A stretch of 64,000 nt of DNA from Pseudozobellia thermophila (lineage in GTDB: Bacteria; Bacteroidota; Bacteroidia; Flavobacteriales; Flavobacteriaceae). The notes beneath the pieces were generated by a model that was not told the origin of the DNA, searched no databases, and worked only from the letters and a program-made list of their open reading frames with translations. The stretch lies in NCBI RefSeq assembly GCF_900141855.1, contig NZ_FQYU01000012.1, forward strand, positions 41,607-105,606, read 5' to 3'. The translations under genes and the position numbers were made by a program. Positions within the stretch are counted from its first letter, which is position 1. Every line of letters begins with the position of its first letter. Of this stretch, positions 1 to 8,429 are shown one piece after another.

Positions 1-1
1 A

Positions 2-136
2 TTGATCGTTTTGATGAAGGACGGCCAGACAACGGGAGGATATCCGCGAATTCTACAGCTATCCGATGAGGCCATATCCCTTATGGCACAGAAGAAATAT
101 GGCGACAAAGTACGCTTCAAATTGAGAAAACCGTAA
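2..136 (+). CDS. pxpC: 5-oxoprolinase subunit C (PxpC/KipA), C-terminal fragment
   Basis: Only the last 44 codons lie in the window; the gene begins upstream. The reading frame ending at TAA 134-136 encodes a tail containing MKDGQTTGGYPRI followed by a GDKVRFKL-like end. This resembles the C-terminus of biotin-dependent carboxyltransferase-like proteins (PxpC, formerly KipA/YbgK). In that family PxpC works with PxpA and PxpB in ATP-dependent opening of 5-oxoproline to glutamate. The assignment rests on this short motif alone, so a related urea amidolyase-type carboxyltransferase domain is possible. The next gene, ilvD, starts 435 bp downstream behind a terminator and is unlikely to be cotranscribed. 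Confidence 0.65.
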   Translation: MIVLMKDGQTTGGYPRILQLSDEAISLMAQKKYGDKVRFKLRKP

Positions 137-287
137 AATTTTGGTTAGAGGGCGCATTATTGATCGGGATACTTTGTGGAGTTTTATATTTTATATAATA
201 TTGTTTCCATGATTGCAAAATATACAAAAGTCGTGGTGGATTTGGTCATTTCCGGAGGGAAGTGATACGGAATTCTATCGACTTTGG

Positions 288-326
288 AGGCCTGTATCAA
301 AAACGAGATTGATACAGGCCTTTTTT
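288..326 (+). terminator. Rho-independent terminator after pxpC
   Basis: A perfect 13-bp stem, AGGCCTGTATCAA at 288-300 and its complement at 309-321, encloses an 8-nt loop and runs into a T-tract (321-326). It lies about 150 bp past the pxpC stop and insulates ilvD from upstream transcription. Confidence 0.85.
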
Positions 327-512
327 ATTGGAAAACGAATGGACTTTAAGGCAAAATAGGTCCGACTGCAGCTCTGATCAAGTATTTTGCAACTATTGAA
401 TATGATAAAATTATGTATTTAAGAACCTTATAATCAATTGGTTAGTAAAAAAATATAAATCTTGGCTTTAGAAAGCCGTTTGGCCTTAAATCACAGGGCT
501 TTATGAAATCGA

Positions 513-520
513 TACCTTTG
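513..520 (+). promoter_or_regulatory. Probable ilvD promoter, -7 element TACCTTTG
   Basis: TACCTTTG matches the Bacteroidetes -7 consensus TAnnTTTG exactly and lies 51 nt before the ilvD ATG. I see no clear -33 TTG at the usual spacing. Confidence 0.5.
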
Positions 521-571
521 GGTAACAACAACTATTTTGCACATTTACAACAACCACAACTACATTGATAA

Positions 572-2254
572 ATGAATTTGAAGAAATTTAGTCACAGCGT
601 AACCCAAGACCCTAGCTTACCGGCGGCCCAGGCCCAGTTGCATGCCCTTGGCCTCACCGATGAAGATTTAAAAAAACCCTTTATCGGTATTGCCAGCACG
701 GGCTATGAGGGGAATCCGTGCAATATGCACCTTAACGACTTGGCCGTTGAAGTAAAAAAAGGGGCGACCCAGGCCAATCTGGTAGGACTGATATTTAATA
801 CCATTGGGGTAAGCGACGGGATATCGAACGGTACACCGGGGATGCGTTTTTCCCTGCCATCAAGGGATTTGATCGCCGATTCCATGGAGACCGTGGTAGA
901 GGCCATGGGTTACGACGGATTGGTTACCGTAGTGGGTTGCGATAAGAATATGCCGGGAGCCCTGATCGCCCAGTTAAGGTTGAACCGGCCATCGATCTTG
1001 GTCTATGGGGGTACCATAGCCTCCGGATGCCATAACGGAAAAAAGTTGGATATCATCTCGGCCTTCGAGGCCTTTGGCCAGAAAGTGGCCGGGACCATTG
1101 ACGAGGCGGAATACAAGGAAGTTATACATAAGGCTTGTCCCGGGGCGGGTGCCTGTGGCGGTATGTACACCGCCAACACCATGGCCTCGGCCATTGAGGC
1201 CTTGGGCATGTCGCTGCCCTTCAATTCCTCCAATCCCGCGGTAAGCGATGGAAAATTGAAGGAACACGAATGCGTCAGGGCGGGCGAGGCCATGAGGTTA
1301 CTGTTGGAGAAAGACATCAAGCCTTCGGATATCGTTACCAGAAAGTCTTTGGAAAATGCCATTCGAGTGGTGACCATCCTAGGGGGGTCTACCAATGCCG
1401 TACTTCATTTCTTGGCGATAGCCAAGGCGGCCAAAATCGAATTTACCCTCGAGGATTTCCAAAATATAAGCGACTCGACCCCATTGTTGGCCGACCTTAA
1501 ACCTAGTGGACGCTATTCAATGGAAGACCTGCACGAGGTAGGCGGCGTGCCCGGCGTACTTAAATATATGCTCAAGCAAGGCATGTTGCATGGCGACTGC
1601 CTCACCGTAACCGGAAAAACATTGGCCGAAAACCTCGCCGATGCCGCAGAGTTGGATGCCGACCAAGATATTATCCGTACCGTCGAGAATCCCATTAAGG
1701 AATCAGGACATATAAGAATCCTTTTTGGCAACTTGGCAACGGAAGGCGCCGTGGCCAAGATTACCGGTAAGGAAGGCCTTTCGTTTAGAGGACCAGCCAA
1801 TGTATTCGACAGTGAGACGGCGGTGAACGAAGGCATCAAGAGTGGAAAGGTCAAAAAAGGGGATGTGGTAATCATCAGGTACGAAGGGCCCAAAGGGGCT
1901 CCGGGGATGCCCGAGATGCTCAAGCCAACCTCTTCCATTATGGGGGCCGGTTTGGGCAAACATGTGGCCCTGATCACCGATGGAAGGTTTTCAGGTGGTT
2001 CCCACGGCTTCGTCGTAGGCCACGTCTCTCCCGAAGCCCAGGTGGGAGGAAACATCGCCTTGGTCGAAAACGGCGATATCGTTGTGATCGATGCCGTGAA
2101 CAACACCATCGACATCGAGGTCAGCGATGAGGTACTGGCCGAGCGAAGGGCCAAATGGAAGGCGCCCAAACTCAAGTTTGAAAGAGGGGTGCTCTACAAA
2201 TATGCAAAGACGGTATCATCGGCCTCCCAAGGTTGTGTTACCGATGAATTTTAA
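572..2254 (+). CDS. ilvD: Dihydroxy-acid dehydratase
   Basis: IlvD dehydrates 2,3-dihydroxy-isovalerate and 2,3-dihydroxy-3-methylvalerate to the 2-oxo acids, a late step of valine and isoleucine synthesis. At 560 aa it has the normal family length. The three cysteines expected to bind the Fe-S cluster are present: Cys50 (GNPC), Cys123 (GCDKNMPG) and Cys195 (GACGGMYT). The C-terminal [13 protein letters not shown] signature is intact. ATG 572 is chosen because the N-terminus is full length and the codon lies just downstream of the likely promoter; there is no Shine-Dalgarno sequence, as is normal for this phylum. It is the first gene of the ilvD-ilvB-methyltransferase-ilvN-ilvC cluster, 95 bp before ilvB. 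Confidence 0.97.
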   Translation: MNLKKFSHSVTQDPSLPAAQAQLHALGLTDEDLKKPFIGIASTGYEGNPCNMHLNDLAVEVKKGATQANLVGLIFNTIGVSDGISNGTPGMRFSLPSRDLIADSMETVVEAMGYDGLVTVVGCDKNMPGALIAQLRLNRPSILVYGGTIASGCHNGKKLDIISAFEAFGQKVAGTIDEAEYKEVIHKACPGAGACGGMYTANTMASAIEALGMSLPFNSSNPAVSDGKLKEHECVRAGEAMRLLLEKDIKPSDIVTRKSLENAIRVVTILGGSTNAVLHFLAIAKAAKIEFTLEDFQNISDSTPLLADLKPSGRYSMEDLHEVGGVPGVLKYMLKQGMLHGDCLTVTGKTLAENLADAAELDADQDIIRTVENPIKESGHIRILFGNLATEGAVAKITGKEGLSFRGPANVFDSETAVNEGIKSGKVKKGDVVIIRYEGPKGAPGMPEMLKPTSSIMGAGLGKHVALITDGRFSGGSHGFVVGHVSPEAQVGGNIALVENGDIVVIDAVNNTIDIEVSDEVLAERRAKWKAPKLKFERGVLYKYAKTVSSASQGCVTDEF

Positions 2255-2349
2255 TAGGAATAGTAAAGGGAAAGTCGATTTTCCGATTGTTTAAATACGT
2301 GTCTTAGTGGCAAGTCCGAAAGAAAAAGGCACCAATACTTGAACGTAAT

Positions 2350-4083
2350 ATGGAAGCAGTTAAAATAAAAACCGAGGAGGCTAAGAACAAGGCCAAGCTG
2401 AAAATGTCGGGTGCCGAAGCCATCATCCATTGTCTGTTGGCCGAAGGTGTCGATACGCTTTATGGGTATCCGGGAGGTGCCATTATGCCCGTATACGACG
2501 AGCTCTATAAGTTTCAGGACAAACTTACACATATCTTGACGCGGCACGAACAGGGAGCCGCCCATGCCGCCCAGGGTTATGCCCGGGTTTCGGGCAGGGT
2601 AGGCGTGGCCATGGCCACTTCGGGTCCGGGTGCGACCAATTTGGTGACGGGTCTTGCCGATGCGCAGATCGATTCGACACCAATGGTCTGCATTACCGGG
2701 CAGGTGACCCGCGCGTTGTTGGGTTCCGATGCCTTTCAGGAGACGGATATCATAGGTATCTCGACCCCGGTCACCAAATGGAACTATCAAATTACCAAGG
2801 CCGAAGAGATTCCAGAGATCATGGCCAAGGCTTTCTATATCGCAAAAGCCGGCCGTCCAGGTCCCGTTTTGGTCGATATCACAAAGAATGCCCAAATCGA
2901 CGAGTTTGAGTTCAGTTATGAAAAATGTACGGCGGTCCGCAGCTATAATCCTGTGCCTAAGCCGGATGCCAAGGCCATCGAGGCGGCCGCTGAATTGATC
3001 AATAGCGCCAAAAAGCCGATGATCGTGTGGGGGCAGGGCGTGATCTTGGGCAAGGCCGAGGAAGAGTTGAAGGCCTTGATCGAAAAGAGCGGTATTCCCG
3101 CGGCATGGACCATCATGGGGGCCTCCGCCATCGATTCCGATCACCCCTTGAATGTGGGCATGGTGGGCATGCATGGCAACTATGGCCCGAATATATTGAC
3201 CAATGAATGCGATTTGCTCATAGCCATAGGCATGCGTTTTGACGATAGGGTAACGGGAAAACTCGATACCTATGCCAAGCAGGCCAAGGTCATACATTTC
3301 GAGATCGACAAGGCCGAGGTGAACAAGAACGTACACGCCGATGTGGCGGTCTTGGGCAATGCCAAGGAAACCTTGGGGCTGTTATTGCCCTTGGTCAACG
3401 AAAACAAGCACGAAGATTGGCATAACGAGTTCAAGAAGAAATACGAAATTGAGTTCAACGAAGTCATCAAGGGCGACATTCACCCGACAAAGGAAGGCTT
3501 GACCATGGGCGAGGTGATCGAACAGATCAATATCGCCTCGGGTAACAAGGCCGTTATCGTAACCGATGTGGGACAGCACCAAATGATCGGTTGCAGGTAC
3601 GCCAAGTTCAAGGAGTCTAAAAGCAATATTACCTCCGGAGGCCTCGGTACGATGGGCTTTGCCCTTCCGGCCGCCATAGGGGCCAAAATGGGTGCCATGG
3701 ACCGCGAAGTGGTCGCCATTATCGGCGACGGTGGCTACCAAATGACCATTCAGGAGCTCGGGGTGATCTTTCAACACAACCTTCCCGTTAAGATCGTCGT
3801 GCTCAACAACGACCATTTGGGTATGGTAAGGCAATGGCAGGAGCTCTTTTTCGATAAGCGATATGCCTCTACGGTAATGGTCAATCCCGATTTTGTGAAG
3901 ATTGCCGAAGGCTATCACATAGAATCGAAAAGGGTGAGCAAGAGGGAAGAATTGCAATCGACCATTGAGGAGATGATCGCTTCCAAAAATCCGTATTTCC
4001 TGGAAGTGAAGGTAGAAAAGGAAGACAACGTCTTCCCCATGGTACCTGCAGGGGCATCGGTTTCCGATATCCGTTTAAAATAA
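2350..4083 (+). CDS. ilvB: Acetolactate synthase, large (catalytic) subunit
   Basis: The ThDP- and FAD-dependent enzyme condenses pyruvate with pyruvate or 2-oxobutyrate, the first common step to Val, Leu and Ile. Visible elements are the cofactor-activating glutamate in RHEQGA (Glu67), the N-terminal pyrimidine-binding domain (about 20-185), a central domain (about 205-340) and the C-terminal ThDP domain with GDGGYQMT (459-466) and the NN pair (486-487) that closes the metal-binding motif. At 577 aa it is typical in length. Its regulatory subunit, ilvN, is not next to it: a methyltransferase gene intervenes. The N-terminal extension of about 18 residues is Lys/Glu-rich, and the true start could be the Met at residue 19. 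Confidence 0.97.
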   Translation: MEAVKIKTEEAKNKAKLKMSGAEAIIHCLLAEGVDTLYGYPGGAIMPVYDELYKFQDKLTHILTRHEQGAAHAAQGYARVSGRVGVAMATSGPGATNLVTGLADAQIDSTPMVCITGQVTRALLGSDAFQETDIIGISTPVTKWNYQITKAEEIPEIMAKAFYIAKAGRPGPVLVDITKNAQIDEFEFSYEKCTAVRSYNPVPKPDAKAIEAAAELINSAKKPMIVWGQGVILGKAEEELKALIEKSGIPAAWTIMGASAIDSDHPLNVGMVGMHGNYGPNILTNECDLLIAIGMRFDDRVTGKLDTYAKQAKVIHFEIDKAEVNKNVHADVAVLGNAKETLGLLLPLVNENKHEDWHNEFKKKYEIEFNEVIKGDIHPTKEGLTMGEVIEQINIASGNKAVIVTDVGQHQMIGCRYAKFKESKSNITSGGLGTMGFALPAAIGAKMGAMDREVVAIIGDGGYQMTIQELGVIFQHNLPVKIVVLNNDHLGMVRQWQELFFDKRYASTVMVNPDFVKIAEGYHIESKRVSKREELQSTIEEMIASKNPYFLEVKVEKEDNVFPMVPAGASVSDIRLK

Positions 4084-4141
4084 CAATGAAAATTGGTTTT
4101 GGCCCGTTTTTGACGGTCTGCCGATAAGCCCTTGAACCAGA

Positions 4142-4729
4142 ATGGCCATGTTCGACACCAACATTTCCGATACTCCCGAAATTTATGGGCAGATAGTGCA
4201 AAGATCGAAGGAAGTCGGCTTTACCATGCCTTCCGACGTTTACATAGGCACCTTGTTGAAGACCTTGGTGGCCTCAAAGCCGAAAGGCAGGTTCCTTGAA
4301 CTGGGTACGGGCCTTGGCCTAAGCTTGGCATGGATCCTCGACGGAATGGATGCCGGATCGAAAGTGGTATCGATCGACAATGATCCAAAGTGGGTTCGAA
4401 TAGCCCAAGCGTATTTTGAAAAAGATGCCAGGCTCAAGCTGGTGTGCGCCGATGTGGGCAAATGGTTGAAAACCTATTCGGGCGAAAAATTCGATTTGGT
4501 TTTTGCCGATGCATGGCCGGGCAAGTACAGTGAAATCGAAGAAGTCCTCGACCTGGTAAAGGTGGGCGGCTTTTACGTAATCGACGATATGAAGGCCCAG
4601 CCGAACTGGCCCTATGGCCACGAAGGGCATGTACAGGACCTTGTAGCCTATTTGGAAAGGAAGCGGGATTTTACCTTGACCAAGATGGATTGGTCGACAG
4701 GGCTTGTCGTAGCGGTTAGAAATAAATAA
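4142..4729 (+). CDS. Class I SAM-dependent methyltransferase inside the ilv operon
   Basis: A 195-aa Rossmann-type methyltransferase. Motif I (FLELGTGLGLS, about residues 38-48) binds SAM; the acidic end of strand 2 (VVSIDNDPKW) and the following FDLVFADAWPGKY are motif-II and motif-IV-like. The layout recalls O-methyltransferases of the catechol/caffeoyl-CoA class, but the substrate cannot be read from the sequence. It lies 58 bp after ilvB and about 130 bp before ilvN, on the same strand, so it is probably cotranscribed with the branched-chain pathway genes. A link to that pathway is inferred from position only. Met1 and Met3 are both possible starts. Confidence 0.85.
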   Translation: MAMFDTNISDTPEIYGQIVQRSKEVGFTMPSDVYIGTLLKTLVASKPKGRFLELGTGLGLSLAWILDGMDAGSKVVSIDNDPKWVRIAQAYFEKDARLKLVCADVGKWLKTYSGEKFDLVFADAWPGKYSEIEEVLDLVKVGGFYVIDDMKAQPNWPYGHEGHVQDLVAYLERKRDFTLTKMDWSTGLVVAVRNK

Positions 4730-4782
4730 GGGACCGTTGAAAAGGGGCGGTAGCTGTCGACGACAATAAATTAAAAGTAACC

Positions 4783-4844
4783 CCTCGGGCGCAGTCGAGA
4801 GGATTTAAATACAGAAAACAACAATCGGCTGCGTTCGACCGATT
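4783..4844. repeat. Two short palindromic elements in inverted orientation
   Basis: Between the methyltransferase and ilvN lie two related elements. The first (about 4783-4802) contains TCGGGCGCAGTCGA. The second (4823-4844) is a hairpin with arms AATCGG and CCGATT, and read on the minus strand contains TCGAACGCAGCCGA. They match at 11 of 14 positions in opposite orientation. They look like a small interspersed palindromic repeat family; I recall similar GCGCAGTCGA-type motifs as common in flavobacterial genomes, but have not checked this. Confidence 0.5.
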
Positions 4845-4858
4845 ATATGGAGTAAGTG

Positions 4859-5392
4859 ATGAAAAAACAACAGTGGTTTACAATTTCGGTATATTCCGAG
4901 AACAACGTTGGCCTTTTGAACAGAATATCAGGTATATTTTTAAAGCGCCATATCAACATTGAAAGCCTTAACGTCTCAAAATCCGAGATCGATGGGGTTT
5001 CCAAATTTACGATCGTAGTGCATACCACCGAAAAATGGGTGCGCAATATCGTAGGACAAATAGAGAAGCAGATCGAAGTGATCAAGGCCTTCTACCATAC
5101 CGACGAAGAGACGATCTACCAAGAGTCGGCCTTGTTTAAAATTGCATCGAACCTCCTGTTCGACGAAAGGCAGATCCAAAATATTATAAAAGACAACAAT
5201 TCGCAGATCGTTACCGTGGCCCGTGAGTTTTTTGTAATCGCCAAATCGGGTAGAAGGAACGAGATCGATGATATGTACGAGCAACTGAAACCCTATGGCA
5301 TCATGCAGTTCGTAAGGTCTGGGCGTATATCCGTATCCAAGGATATAATGCAGATAACGGGGCTGCTCAAAGAATTTTACGAAGAGGCCTAA
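4859..5392 (+). CDS. ilvN: Acetolactate synthase, small (regulatory) subunit
   Basis: IlvN binds IlvB and usually gives it valine feedback sensitivity. The 177-aa protein opens with an ACT domain (FTISVYSENNVGLLNRISGI, about residues 7-26, continuing to about 80), followed by the small-subunit C-terminal domain. It begins at ATG 4859; the in-frame GTG three bases earlier is less likely. It lies 111 bp before ilvC. Length and domain order are typical. Confidence 0.95.
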   Translation: MKKQQWFTISVYSENNVGLLNRISGIFLKRHINIESLNVSKSEIDGVSKFTIVVHTTEKWVRNIVGQIEKQIEVIKAFYHTDEETIYQESALFKIASNLLFDERQIQNIIKDNNSQIVTVAREFFVIAKSGRRNEIDDMYEQLKPYGIMQFVRSGRISVSKDIMQITGLLKEFYEEA

Positions 5393-5503
5393 TTATTACA
5401 GGCAATAACTTATTAATACGTATTTTCGTTGGTCGAAAATTTTAAATAACCGATAAATTGAACATTTTCCTGTGGTGCAGGATGAAAAGAAAAATTATTA
5501 TCT

Positions 5504-6979
5504 ATGGCAAATTACTTCAATACACTATCATTAAGGGATAAACTGGCCCAATTGGGTAAATGTAGGTTTATGGAATCCTCGGAGTTTTCCGATGGTGTAT
5601 CCGCTTTAAAGGGAAAAAAAATAGTGATCGTGGGTTGTGGTGCCCAGGGATTGAACCAAGGGCTCAACATGCGCGATTCGGGCTTGGATATTTCCTATGC
5701 CCTGCGCGAAGGTGCAATCAAGGAAAAGCGTCAATCTTATGTCAATGCCACTGAAAACGGTTTTGATGTGGGAACTTATGAAGAGCTGGTGCCATCGGCC
5801 GATTTGGTGATCAACCTGACGCCCGACAAACAGCATACGAGCGTTATCAACGCCGTAATGCCCTTGATGAAAAAAGGGGCCACGCTTTCTTACTCGCATG
5901 GTTTCAATATTGTGGAAGAGGGCATGCAGATCCGCGAAGACCTTACCGTTATCATGGTCGCGCCCAAATGTCCGGGTTCGGAAGTCCGCGAAGAATACAA
6001 AAGAGGTTTCGGCGTACCTACCTTGATCGCCGTTCATCCCGACAACGACCCACAGGGCAAAGGACTGGAGCAGGCCAAGGCCTATGCAGTGGCTACCGGA
6101 GGGCATAGGGCCGGTGTGCTTGAATCGTCCTTCGTGGCCGAGGTAAAGTCCGACCTAATGGGCGAGCAGACCATTTTATGCGGATTGTTGCAGACAGGTA
6201 GCATCCTATGTTTCGACAAAATGGTCGAGAAGGGCATCGATCCGGGGTATGCATCCAAACTTATCCAATACGGATGGGAGACCGTAACCGAGGGAATGAA
6301 GTACGGTGGCATTACCAATATGATGGACCGTCTTTCCAACCCGGCCAAAATCAAGGCCTTTGAACTGTCGGAAGAATTGAAGGAAATCATGCGTCCGCTT
6401 TTCCAAAAGCATATGGACGATATCATGACCGGCCATTTCTCGAAGACCATGATGGAAGATTGGGCCAATGACGACGAAAACCTATTGCGCTGGAGGGCCG
6501 AAACCGGTGAGACCGCATTTGAAAAAACGCCCGCTGGCGATATGGAAATTTCCGAACAGGAGTTTTACGACAATGGCGTTTTGATGATCGCCATGGTAAG
6601 GGCAGGCGTAGAGTTGGCCTATGAAAGCATGACGGAATCGGGTATCATTGGCGAATCGGCCTATTACGAGTCCTTGCACGAAACCCCTTTGATCGCCAAC
6701 ACCATTGCGAGAAAGAAATTGTTCGAAATGAACCGGGTTATCTCCGATACGGCCGAGTACGGTTGTTACCTCTTCGATCATGCCTGTAAGCCCCTGTTGG
6801 CCGATTTTATGAAGAAGATCGACACCGATGTAATCGGAACCGCCTACGGAAAAGACAAGGATAACGGGGTAGACAATGCCAAGTTGATCGCCGTGAACAA
6901 AGTGTTGCGCGAACATCCGGTAGAAGTGGTAGGAGCGAGGCTGCGTGCTTCGATGACCGCCATGAAGCCTATTGTATAA
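5504..6979 (+). CDS. ilvC: Ketol-acid reductoisomerase (NADP+), class II
   Basis: IlvC isomerises and reduces acetolactate or acetohydroxybutyrate to the dihydroxy acids used by IlvD. At 491 aa it is the long class II (E. coli-type) enzyme with a duplicated knotted C-terminal domain. The Rossmann motif GCGAQG is at residues 44-49, and an arginine in ALRE (Arg68) lies where NADPH-specific enzymes contact the 2'-phosphate. The metal-binding acidic stretch [17 protein letters not shown] is intact. It ends 11 bp before a terminator hairpin that separates it from ilvA. The sequence CGTATTTTCGTT upstream (about 5419-5430) is also found upstream of the gene at 8430. Confidence 0.97.
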   Translation: MANYFNTLSLRDKLAQLGKCRFMESSEFSDGVSALKGKKIVIVGCGAQGLNQGLNMRDSGLDISYALREGAIKEKRQSYVNATENGFDVGTYEELVPSADLVINLTPDKQHTSVINAVMPLMKKGATLSYSHGFNIVEEGMQIREDLTVIMVAPKCPGSEVREEYKRGFGVPTLIAVHPDNDPQGKGLEQAKAYAVATGGHRAGVLESSFVAEVKSDLMGEQTILCGLLQTGSILCFDKMVEKGIDPGYASKLIQYGWETVTEGMKYGGITNMMDRLSNPAKIKAFELSEELKEIMRPLFQKHMDDIMTGHFSKTMMEDWANDDENLLRWRAETGETAFEKTPAGDMEISEQEFYDNGVLMIAMVRAGVELAYESMTESGIIGESAYYESLHETPLIANTIARKKLFEMNRVISDTAEYGCYLFDHACKPLLADFMKKIDTDVIGTAYGKDKDNGVDNAKLIAVNKVLREHPVEVVGARLRASMTAMKPIV

Positions 6980-6990
6980 TTTTAATTAAG

Positions 6991-7045
6991 CCCTGTTCGT
7001 TTATAGGTCGCCCGTTAAGGGACTCTTTGCGAACAGGGTTTTTTT
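6991..7045 (+). terminator. Terminator/attenuator hairpin between ilvC and ilvA
   Basis: CCCTGTTCG (6991-6999) pairs with CGAACAGGG (7030-7038) and is followed directly by seven T residues (7039-7045). The 30-nt loop contains a small CCC/GGG helix. The ilvA ATG (7048) begins two bases after the T-run, so termination here would remove ilvA from the operon transcript. Confidence 0.75.
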
Positions 7046-7047
7046 GT

Positions 7048-8298
7048 ATGTCGTATTTTCCCAACATTGCCGATATTCGAAAAGCGGCCGAGACCATTGG
7101 CCAAGTGGCCTCCGTAACCCCGCTGACCCCCAGTATAAGGCTGTCAAAATTGTTTGATGCCCACATCCTTTTGAAACGGGAAGACCTACACCGGGTACGG
7201 TCTTACAAGATCCGGGGAGCCTTTAATAAGATCAGTTCCCTATCCGATAAGGAAAGGAAAAACGGTATCGTATGCGCCAGCGCCGGCAACCACGCCCAGG
7301 GCGTGGCCTTTGCCTGCAACCATTTGGGCATTCGCGGGACCATTTACATGCCTTCGGTAACACCCAAGCAAAAAATAGAACAGACCAAGATGTTCGGTGG
7401 CGAATGGGTAGACGTGGTCTTGGAGGGCGATACCTTTGACGATTCGTTCAAAAGTTCGATGGCGTTCTGTACGGCGAACGATAAGACCTTTATCCACCCC
7501 TTTGACGACCCTAAGGTCATTGAAGGGCAGGGTACGGTAGGTCTTGAGCTGTTGGACCAATCCCAAGAACCCATCGATTACGTATTCGCTGCAATCGGTG
7601 GTGGCGGACTCGCATCGGGGCTGATCGGGGTTTTTAAAGAGCTTGCCCCACAAGCCAAAATAATTGGTGTAGAGCCCCAAGGGGCGCCATCGATGAAAAC
7701 ATCCATGGAAAAAGGGGTGAACACCAAACTGGGGCAAATAGATAAATTTATCGATGGGGCCGCCGTCCAAAAGGTAGGCGACCTTACTTTTGAGATTTGT
7801 AAAAGCGGACTGAGCGATATCGTGGCCGTACCCGAAGGCAAGGTTTGTCAGGTAATTTTAGACCTTTACAACCGCGATGCCATTGTGGTGGAACCGGCCG
7901 GTGCCCTGACTATTGCCGCCTTGGATTATTTTTCGGAAGAGATCAAGGGAAAAAACGTGGTCTGCATCCTAAGTGGCAGCAACAACGATATCACCCGAAC
8001 GGCCGAGATCAAGGAAAGGGCCTTGCTCTACGGACAGTTAAAGCATTATTTTATTGTGCGATTCCCACAACGGCCCGGAGCCCTAAAAGAATTTGTGGCC
8101 GAAATTTTGGGTCCAGATGACGACATTACGCATTTTGAATACTCCAAAAAATCGAGTCGTGAGAACGCTCCGGCCATCGTTGGTATCGAACTTAAGCGTC
8201 CGGAAGACCTGCAGCCCCTTATTGGACGTATGAAGGCCAATAATTTTTATGGAGACTACCTAAACGACAAACCCGACCTTTTTCAATACCTTATTTAA
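7048..8298 (+). CDS. ilvA: Threonine ammonia-lyase (threonine deaminase)
   Basis: The PLP enzyme converts threonine to 2-oxobutyrate, the committed step of isoleucine synthesis. The PLP lysine is in RSYKIRGAFN (Lys54), the phosphate-binding glycine loop in IGGGGLASG, and a C-terminal ACT-like regulatory domain (about residues 325-416) begins at HYFIVRFPQRPGALKEF. A single such domain puts it in the shorter 400-420-aa class, unlike the two-domain E. coli enzyme. ATG 7048 fits the family N-terminus (MSYFPNIADI); an in-frame TTG at 7027 lies inside the terminator stem and is unlikely. It follows ilvC by 68 bp. Confidence 0.96.
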   Translation: MSYFPNIADIRKAAETIGQVASVTPLTPSIRLSKLFDAHILLKREDLHRVRSYKIRGAFNKISSLSDKERKNGIVCASAGNHAQGVAFACNHLGIRGTIYMPSVTPKQKIEQTKMFGGEWVDVVLEGDTFDDSFKSSMAFCTANDKTFIHPFDDPKVIEGQGTVGLELLDQSQEPIDYVFAAIGGGGLASGLIGVFKELAPQAKIIGVEPQGAPSMKTSMEKGVNTKLGQIDKFIDGAAVQKVGDLTFEICKSGLSDIVAVPEGKVCQVILDLYNRDAIVVEPAGALTIAALDYFSEEIKGKNVVCILSGSNNDITRTAEIKERALLYGQLKHYFIVRFPQRPGALKEFVAEILGPDDDITHFEYSKKSSRENAPAIVGIELKRPEDLQPLIGRMKANNFYGDYLNDKPDLFQYLI

Positions 8299-8429
8299 AA
8301 AAATCATACGGTTCTGTGATATTGCTAAAAGCACAACGATTTAATAATATTTTAGCGCTTTTCTGTTTTTATTATTCCGTATTTTCGTTTTAACATAATT
8401 TGTTATACCCATTTTAGATACCAACACAA

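Larger units (their letters stand above)
137..571. other. 435-bp intergenic region between pxpC and ilvD
   Basis: I see no convincing gene. It holds a strong rho-independent terminator (288-326), a short palindrome GGCTTTAGAAAGCC at 464-477 and a consensus -7 element at 513-520. Two tiny reading frames (209-265 and 402-422) have no support beyond a start and a stop codon. Confidence 0.7.

Noticed and set aside
402..433. Short frames MIKLCI and MYLRTL upstream of ilvD as a branched-chain leader peptide
   Set aside because: They contain Ile and Leu but are only six codons, precede the likely promoter at 513-520 and are not followed by an attenuator hairpin, so an attenuation role is not supported.
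2251..3336. 361-codon open frame antisense to ilvB
   Set aside because: It lies wholly opposite a conserved gene, is rich in His/Gly/Arg as expected of a shadow frame in GC-rich codon use, and resembles no protein family.
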